DNA of 9,264 bases from Actinomycetota bacterium (GTDB lineage: Bacteria; Actinomycetota; Actinomycetes; Actinomycetales; Angustibacteraceae): NCBI GenBank assembly GCA_014377795.1, contig JACMOY010000067.1, positions 1-9,264 of the forward strand, written 5' to 3'. Numbering within the stretch: position 1 is the first letter of the stretch; each line of letters starts with the position of its first letter. The notes beneath the pieces are model-generated. The model saw nothing but the letters and a program-made list of their open reading frames with translations. It had not been told where the DNA came from and made no database searches. The translations under genes were made by a program, and so were the position numbers. Positions 5,694 to 9,264 of the stretch are shown here, one piece after another.

Positions 5694-6467
5694 TCAGGCC
5701 TCCTTCGGGGCGGCGGGGGTGACGGTGCGCTTCTCGATCCGCTTGGCGGTCGCCTGCTCTGGCGTGAGCACCACGACCCGCTGGACGTACACACCGGGTA
5801 GGTGCACCTGGTCGGGGTCGATCTGGCCGGGCTCGACCAGCCGCTCGACCTCGGCGACGGTGGTGCGCCCGGCCATCGCGACGACCGGGTTGAAGTTGCG
5901 CGCCGAGGAGTGGAAGACCAGGTTGCCGTGCCGGTCGCCGACCGCGGCGCGCACCAGGGCGAAGTCGGTGGTGATCGACTCCTCCAGCACGCACCGTCGG
6001 CCACCGAACTCGCGCACCTCCTTGGCCGGTGAGGCGAGCGCGACCGACCCGTCCGCGGCGTACCGCCACGGCAGGCCGCCCTCGGCGATCTGGGTGCCCA
6101 CCCCGGTCGGGGTGTAGAACGCCGGGATGCCGGCCCCGCCGGCGCGCAGCTTCTCGGCCAGGGTGCCCTGGGGGGTCAGCTCGACGTCGAGCTCGCCCGC
6201 GAGGTACTGGCGGGCGAACTCCTTGTTCTCACCGACGTACGACGCGGTCACCCGGGCGATGCGGTGCGCCCCGAGCAGCAGGCCGAGACCCGCGCCGTCC
6301 ACCCCGCAGTTGTTCGACACCACCGACAGGTCAGTGGCGCCCTGCTCGAGCAGCGCCTCGATGAGGAACCACGGGATGCCGGCCAGCCCGAACCCGCCCA
6401 CGGCGAGAGTCGCGCCGTCGGCCACGTCCGCGACGGCGTCTGCCGCCGATCCGACCACCTTGTCCAC
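5694..6467 (-). CDS. pcaI: 3-oxoadipate CoA-transferase, subunit A
   Basis: Alpha subunit of the heteromeric CoA-transferase, forming the CoA-binding half of the enzyme with PcaJ. 257 residues from the GTG at 6467. The subunit A signature GGFGLAGIP lies at 24-32, followed by [12 protein letters not shown] (51-62), the [13 protein letters not shown] segment (about 96-108), and the [13 protein letters not shown] segment. The start lies one base after the pcaC stop, and GGAGAG sits a few bases upstream, inside the end of pcaC. Stop and start junctions with pcaC and pcaJ share the same TGACGTG arrangement, so the three genes are probably translated from one message. All expected motifs are intact. 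Confidence 0.95.
   Translation of the reverse strand: MDKVVGSAADAVADVADGATLAVGGFGLAGIPWFLIEALLEQGATDLSVVSNNCGVDGAGLGLLLGAHRIARVTASYVGENKEFARQYLAGELDVELTPQGTLAEKLRAGGAGIPAFYTPTGVGTQIAEGGLPWRYAADGSVALASPAKEVREFGGRRCVLEESITTDFALVRAAVGDRHGNLVFHSSARNFNPVVAMAGRTTVAEVERLVEPGQIDPDQVHLPGVYVQRVVVLTPEQATAKRIEKRTVTPAAPKEA
5699..5705 (-). promoter_or_regulatory. Consensus ribosome binding site of pcaJ
   Basis: AAGGAGG on the minus strand, six bases before the GTG at 5692 and inside the last codons of pcaI. It is the strongest ribosome binding site in the pca operon and fixes the pcaJ start at a GTG rather than the later ATG at codon 8. Confidence 0.7.
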
Positions 6468-6468
6468 G

Positions 6469-6858
6469 TCAGCTCTCCTCGTCTGTCAGCTCGTCCAGAA
6501 CCTGTTGTGCCACAGCCAGTGCGCTGTTGGCGACCGGCACCCCGGCATACACCGCGGTGTGCACCATGACCTCGCCGATCTCGTCGTGGGTCACGCCGTT
6601 GGTGACCGCGGCGCGCACGTGCAGCGCGAGCTCGGTGTCGTGGCCCAGCGCCGCGAGCAGCGCCAGCGTCAGCATGCTGCGCGTACGCCGGTCCAGGCCC
6701 GGCCGCGACCACACGTCGCCCCAGGCGTAGCGCGTCACGAGGTCCTGGAAGGGTGCGGTGAGCGGGGTCGTCGCGGCCACCGCCCGGTCGACGTGGGCGT
6801 CGCCGAGCACCTCGCGTCGCACCCGGGTGCCCTGCCCTGCGCGGGCCTCGTCGTCCAC
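6469..6858 (-). CDS. pcaC: 4-carboxymuconolactone decarboxylase
   Basis: Removes CO2 from 4-carboxymuconolactone to give 3-oxoadipate enol-lactone, the step between PcaB and PcaD. 129 residues, typical for stand-alone PcaC. Family features include RYAWGDVWSRPGLDRRTRSM (43-62), the helical LTLALLAALG (63-72), and the conserved HTAVYAGVPVANSA (100-113) containing the active-site His. The GTG start at 6858 has AGGA seven bases upstream. The gene lies 12 bases after pcaD. In Streptomyces and Rhodococcus these two activities are commonly fused as PcaL; here they are separate neighbours in the order D-C. Related CMD-family peroxidases (AhpD-like) have a CXXC motif, which is absent here. Confidence 0.95.
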   Translation of the reverse strand: MDDEARAGQGTRVRREVLGDAHVDRAVAATTPLTAPFQDLVTRYAWGDVWSRPGLDRRTRSMLTLALLAALGHDTELALHVRAAVTNGVTHDEIGEVMVHTAVYAGVPVANSALAVAQQVLDELTDEES

Positions 6859-6870
6859 GGGGCGATCCTG

Positions 6871-7647
6871 TCAGACCGGGTGGGCGGCGACGTGGTCCAG
6901 CACCAGCCGGGCGACGGCCGCCGGCTGCTCGTGCACCGCGATGTGGGCGGCGGGCGAGAGCACCTCGAGCCGGGCCCCCTCGATGCCCTCGGCGATCAGC
7001 CGCAGGTGCTCGGGTGGCGTCGCCGGGTCCTGCCCACCGGCGATCGCGAGGGTCGGGGCGGTGATCGAGGCGAGGTCGGGGCGCAGGTCCATCTCGGCGA
7101 TCGCCTCGCAGCACGCGGCGTACCCGTGCGCGGACGAGGACGAGACCATCGCGACAAGAGCGGCCACCAGCGCCGGATCCTGTTGTGCGGCAGCGGGTGT
7201 GAGCCACCGTTCGACGATGGCCGGGGCGACTGACGCCGCACCACCGGCGCGGACGGCGGCAGCGCGGTCGAGCCACCCCTGCGCCGGGCCGAGCCGGGCC
7301 GAGGTGCACAGCACCGTCAGCGACCCGACCCGCCCGGGGGTGCGCGCAGCCAGCCGCATCGCGGTCATGCCACCCAGCGACAGGCCGCCGAGGTGGGCGC
7401 GCGCGACGCCGAGGGTGTCGAGCAGCAGCACCAGGTCGTCGGCCAGGTCGTCGATCGCGTACGGCCCGGTGGGCGCCGGCGAGAGGCCGTGGCCGCGCGC
7501 GTCGTACGTCACGACCCGCAGGTGCTCGGCGAGGACGGGCACAACGGGGTCCCACATCCGGTGGGTGCTGCCGAGCGACCCGGCCAGCACCAGCACGGGC
7601 GCGTCGGTGGGGCCCTGGGCGGTGTGGTGCACGACGACGGCGGTCAC
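6871..7647 (-). CDS. pcaD: 3-oxoadipate enol-lactonase
   Basis: Alpha/beta hydrolase that opens 3-oxoadipate enol-lactone to 3-oxoadipate. 258 residues, the normal length. The oxyanion region GSLGSTHRMW (23-32), RGHG (51-54), nucleophile Ser90 in GLSLGG, Asp207 in GGQDPATP, and His235 in AAHIAVHEQP form a complete catalytic triad. The GTG start at 7647 overlaps the pcaB stop by four bases (GTGA), with AGGAGA upstream. The frame stays open well upstream inside pcaB, but the protein similarity begins at this GTG. Surrounding pca genes fix the substrate assignment among otherwise similar hydrolases. Confidence 0.95.
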   Translation of the reverse strand: MTAVVVHHTAQGPTDAPVLVLAGSLGSTHRMWDPVVPVLAEHLRVVTYDARGHGLSPAPTGPYAIDDLADDLVLLLDTLGVARAHLGGLSLGGMTAMRLAARTPGRVGSLTVLCTSARLGPAQGWLDRAAAVRAGGAASVAPAIVERWLTPAAAQQDPALVAALVAMVSSSSAHGYAACCEAIAEMDLRPDLASITAPTLAIAGGQDPATPPEHLRLIAEGIEGARLEVLSPAAHIAVHEQPAAVARLVLDHVAAHPV

Positions 7648-9038
7648 GGGGTCTCCTGTGCGGGTGGGGGTGCGGCGTGGGCGGCGAGCGCGCGGTCGAC
7701 GAACAGGCCCGCGTGGCCGACGTCGGCGCGGGCCGGGTCGAGCAGCCGGTCGACCTGCCCGGGGTCCAGCAGCTGCGCGGCCTGCGGGTCGGACACCAGC
7801 GCCTGCGCGAAGGGACGTCCGTCGGCGAGCGCGGCGCTCGCCACCCGGGCCACCAGGTCGTGCGCGGCCTCGCGACCGAGGTGGGGCGTGAGCAGGCCGG
7901 CGACCGCCTCGGCCGCGGACGTCGGTTCGACGCCGCCCCGCATCCGTCCGACGTCGACGACCAGCGAGTCGAGGCTCTCGCGCAACCACGACACCGCAGA
8001 ACCCGTGCAGCACAACAGGTCGCGCAGAGGGAGCCACTCGCCGTGCCAGCCGCCGGCCGCGCGCTGGTGCTCGCTGTCGAGGGCGGCGAACAGCGTCGCG
8101 ACCAGGCCGGGAGCCCGCATCGCACTCGCTCGCACCGAGATCGCCGCGATCGGGTTCGCCTTGTGCGGCATGGTGGACGAGCCGCCGCGGCCGGGCGCGT
8201 GCTCGCGCAGCTCGGCCACCTCGGTCTGGGCGAAGAGCACGACGTCGTGGGCGATCGTGCCCGCGACCCCGGCGGCGGCCCCCAGGGCCCCGGCGAGGTC
8301 GGTGATCGGCAGCCGCATCGCGTGCCAGGCGAGCACCGGCTCGGCGAGGCCGGTCTCGGCCGCGAACGCGGCGAGCAGCGCGGCCGTGCCGGCGTCGTCC
8401 AGGTCGGTCGCCGCCAGCGTGCCGACGGCGCCGCCGAGCTGCACCGGCAGGGTCGCGCCGACGGTGCTCAGCCGTGCCCGGACGCCATCCACGCCGGTCA
8501 GCCAGGTGGCCGCGACGAGCCCGAACGTCGTGGGGGTGGCGGCCTGCAGCAGGGTGCGGCCGGTCACGACGTCGTCGCGGTGCCGGTCGGCCAGGGTCGC
8601 CAGGGCGGCGGCGACGGCGGCGAGGTCGTCGTCCAGGGCCGTCAGCGAGCGGCGGGCGACGAGCATCCAGGCGGTGTCCATGACGTCCTGGCTGGTCGCC
8701 CCGAGGTGCAGGTACGCGGTGGCCGAGGTGGGCAGGCGGTGGCCGATCTCGCGGACGAGCGGGACCACGGGGTTGCCGCCGGCCCCGGCGGCCGCACCGA
8801 CCGCGGCGACGTCGTAGCCGCCCTCGCAGGCCTGCAGGATGAGTGCGACCGCCGCCGCAGGGGCCGAGCCGACCGCCGCGTGCGCCCGGGCCAGGGCGGC
8901 CTGGGTGTCGAGCAGGGCCTGCAGGACGGCGACGTCGCTCGTGCGCGCGGCGGCCGCGCCACGGCCCAGCACCGCACCGAAGAGCCCGCCCGAGCTGGCC
9001 ACCGGCGGCGGATCAGACGGCGAAGAAGACGGTCTCAT
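7644..9038 (-). CDS. pcaB: 3-carboxy-cis,cis-muconate cycloisomerase
   Basis: Lyase-superfamily enzyme (fumarase/adenylosuccinate lyase fold) that converts 3-carboxy-cis,cis-muconate to 4-carboxymuconolactone. 464 residues, at the usual length for bacterial PcaB. Conserved blocks are HLGATSQDVMDT (111-122), TLLQAATPTTFG (162-173), and the superfamily signature GGSSTMPHKANP (285-296) on the loop with the catalytic Ser. The ATG at 9038 has GGGAG just upstream and overlaps the end of pcaG by 26 bases. A GTG at 9002 would begin just after the pcaG stop but has no ribosome binding site. An adenylosuccinate lyase is the main alternative, which the operon context excludes. Confidence 0.95.
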   Translation of the reverse strand: MRPSSSPSDPPPVASSGGLFGAVLGRGAAAARTSDVAVLQALLDTQAALARAHAAVGSAPAAAVALILQACEGGYDVAAVGAAAGAGGNPVVPLVREIGHRLPTSATAYLHLGATSQDVMDTAWMLVARRSLTALDDDLAAVAAALATLADRHRDDVVTGRTLLQAATPTTFGLVAATWLTGVDGVRARLSTVGATLPVQLGGAVGTLAATDLDDAGTAALLAAFAAETGLAEPVLAWHAMRLPITDLAGALGAAAGVAGTIAHDVVLFAQTEVAELREHAPGRGGSSTMPHKANPIAAISVRASAMRAPGLVATLFAALDSEHQRAAGGWHGEWLPLRDLLCCTGSAVSWLRESLDSLVVDVGRMRGGVEPTSAAEAVAGLLTPHLGREAAHDLVARVASAALADGRPFAQALVSDPQAAQLLDPGQVDRLLDPARADVGHAGLFVDRALAAHAAPPPAQETP

Positions 9039-9264
9039 GGTCTCCCTGCAGCACGATGTCGAAGCAGTACCCGTCCGGCGACGGCGCGGCGATCAGGGTG
9101 GCACGGCGCTCGGAGCCCGGCAGGGCGGTGAGCACCGGGTCGACCGCGTTCGCCGCGGGCTCGTCGCCGAAGTACAGCCGGGTGCCCACCCGCTGGGTCA
9201 GCCCGCGGGCGAACACCGACACGTCGCCGTGCGGGGCTTGCATCCCGCCCTCGCCGTCCAGCAG
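9013..9264 (-). CDS. pcaG: Protocatechuate 3,4-dioxygenase alpha subunit (C-terminal part)
   Basis: C-terminal 83 residues of the alpha subunit of the intradiol ring-cleaving dioxygenase that turns protocatechuate into 3-carboxy-cis,cis-muconate. The start lies beyond the right edge of the window; full-length PcaG has about 200 residues. Typical segments are QAPHGDVSVFARGL, RLYFGDE, ANAVDPVLTALP, and the C-terminal FDIVLQGDHETVFFAV. The alpha subunit does not carry the iron ligands; these are in PcaH, expected just outside the window upstream. The stop lies inside the first codons of pcaB, indicating translational coupling. The VFF-V ending and the position before pcaB separate it from catechol 1,2-dioxygenase. 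Confidence 0.92.
   Translation of the reverse strand: MLDGEGGMQAPHGDVSVFARGLTQRVGTRLYFGDEPAANAVDPVLTALPGSERRATLIAAPSPDGYCFDIVLQGDHETVFFAV

Noticed and set aside
6248..8125. Very long minus-strand open frame across pcaB, pcaD, pcaC and pcaI
   Set aside because: It is an Arg/Pro-rich shifted reading of four well-identified genes and has no family similarity.
1..9264. Search for tRNA, rRNA, CRISPR arrays, insertion sequences and attachment sites
   Set aside because: No regularly spaced direct repeats, tRNA-like cloverleaf, transposase or integrase motif was seen by eye. Bases 1-38 hold nothing I can assign.

Overview
This window is very GC-rich bacterial chromosome with strongly GC-biased third codon positions, many GTG starts and one TTG start. 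The gene set is SigL/RslA-type sigma and anti-sigma factors, a twin-arginine (Tat) lipoprotein of Rieske type, and a gram-positive-style pca operon. Together these indicate an actinobacterium. Placement near the Micrococcales is only a guess.

Layout, left to right. (1) 39-1451, minus: a DEAD-box RNA helicase with a basic Gly/Ser/Arg-rich tail. (2) 1452-1686: a divergent intergenic region with two GC-rich perfect palindromes. (3) 1687-2718, plus: an aldo/keto reductase. (4) 2719-3017: a frameshifted gene remnant on the minus strand, then a stem-loop just past the next operon. (5) 3018-4177, minus: a SigL-like ECF sigma factor translationally coupled to its zinc-finger anti-sigma factor (RslA-like). 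(6) 4194-4269: a compact divergent promoter region in which both strands carry TGAACC, 16 bases, then CGTGWC. (7) 4304-4816, plus: a Tat-exported Rieske [2Fe-2S] lipoprotein, followed with a 1-base overlap by a decayed membrane-protein gene resembling DUF2231. (8) 5057-9264, minus: a tightly packed protocatechuate-branch beta-ketoadipate operon in the order pcaG (cut by the window edge), pcaB, pcaD, pcaC, pcaI, pcaJ.

How they work together. The pca genes encode consecutive steps: protocatechuate ring cleavage (PcaG, with PcaH presumably just outside), cycloisomerisation (PcaB), decarboxylation (PcaC), enol-lactone hydrolysis (PcaD), and CoA transfer to 3-oxoadipate (PcaIJ). The thiolase PcaF and the regulator are not in the window. 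The sigL-rslA pair and the divergent Rieske gene look like one regulatory unit. The sigma factor probably drives its own operon and the Rieske gene from back-to-back near-identical promoters. The membrane anti-sigma factor with its HX3CX2C zinc motif would set the activity. The most interesting part of the window is this sigma / anti-sigma / Rieske unit, together with the apparent loss of its membrane partner gene. The rest is recognisable metabolism and RNA handling.
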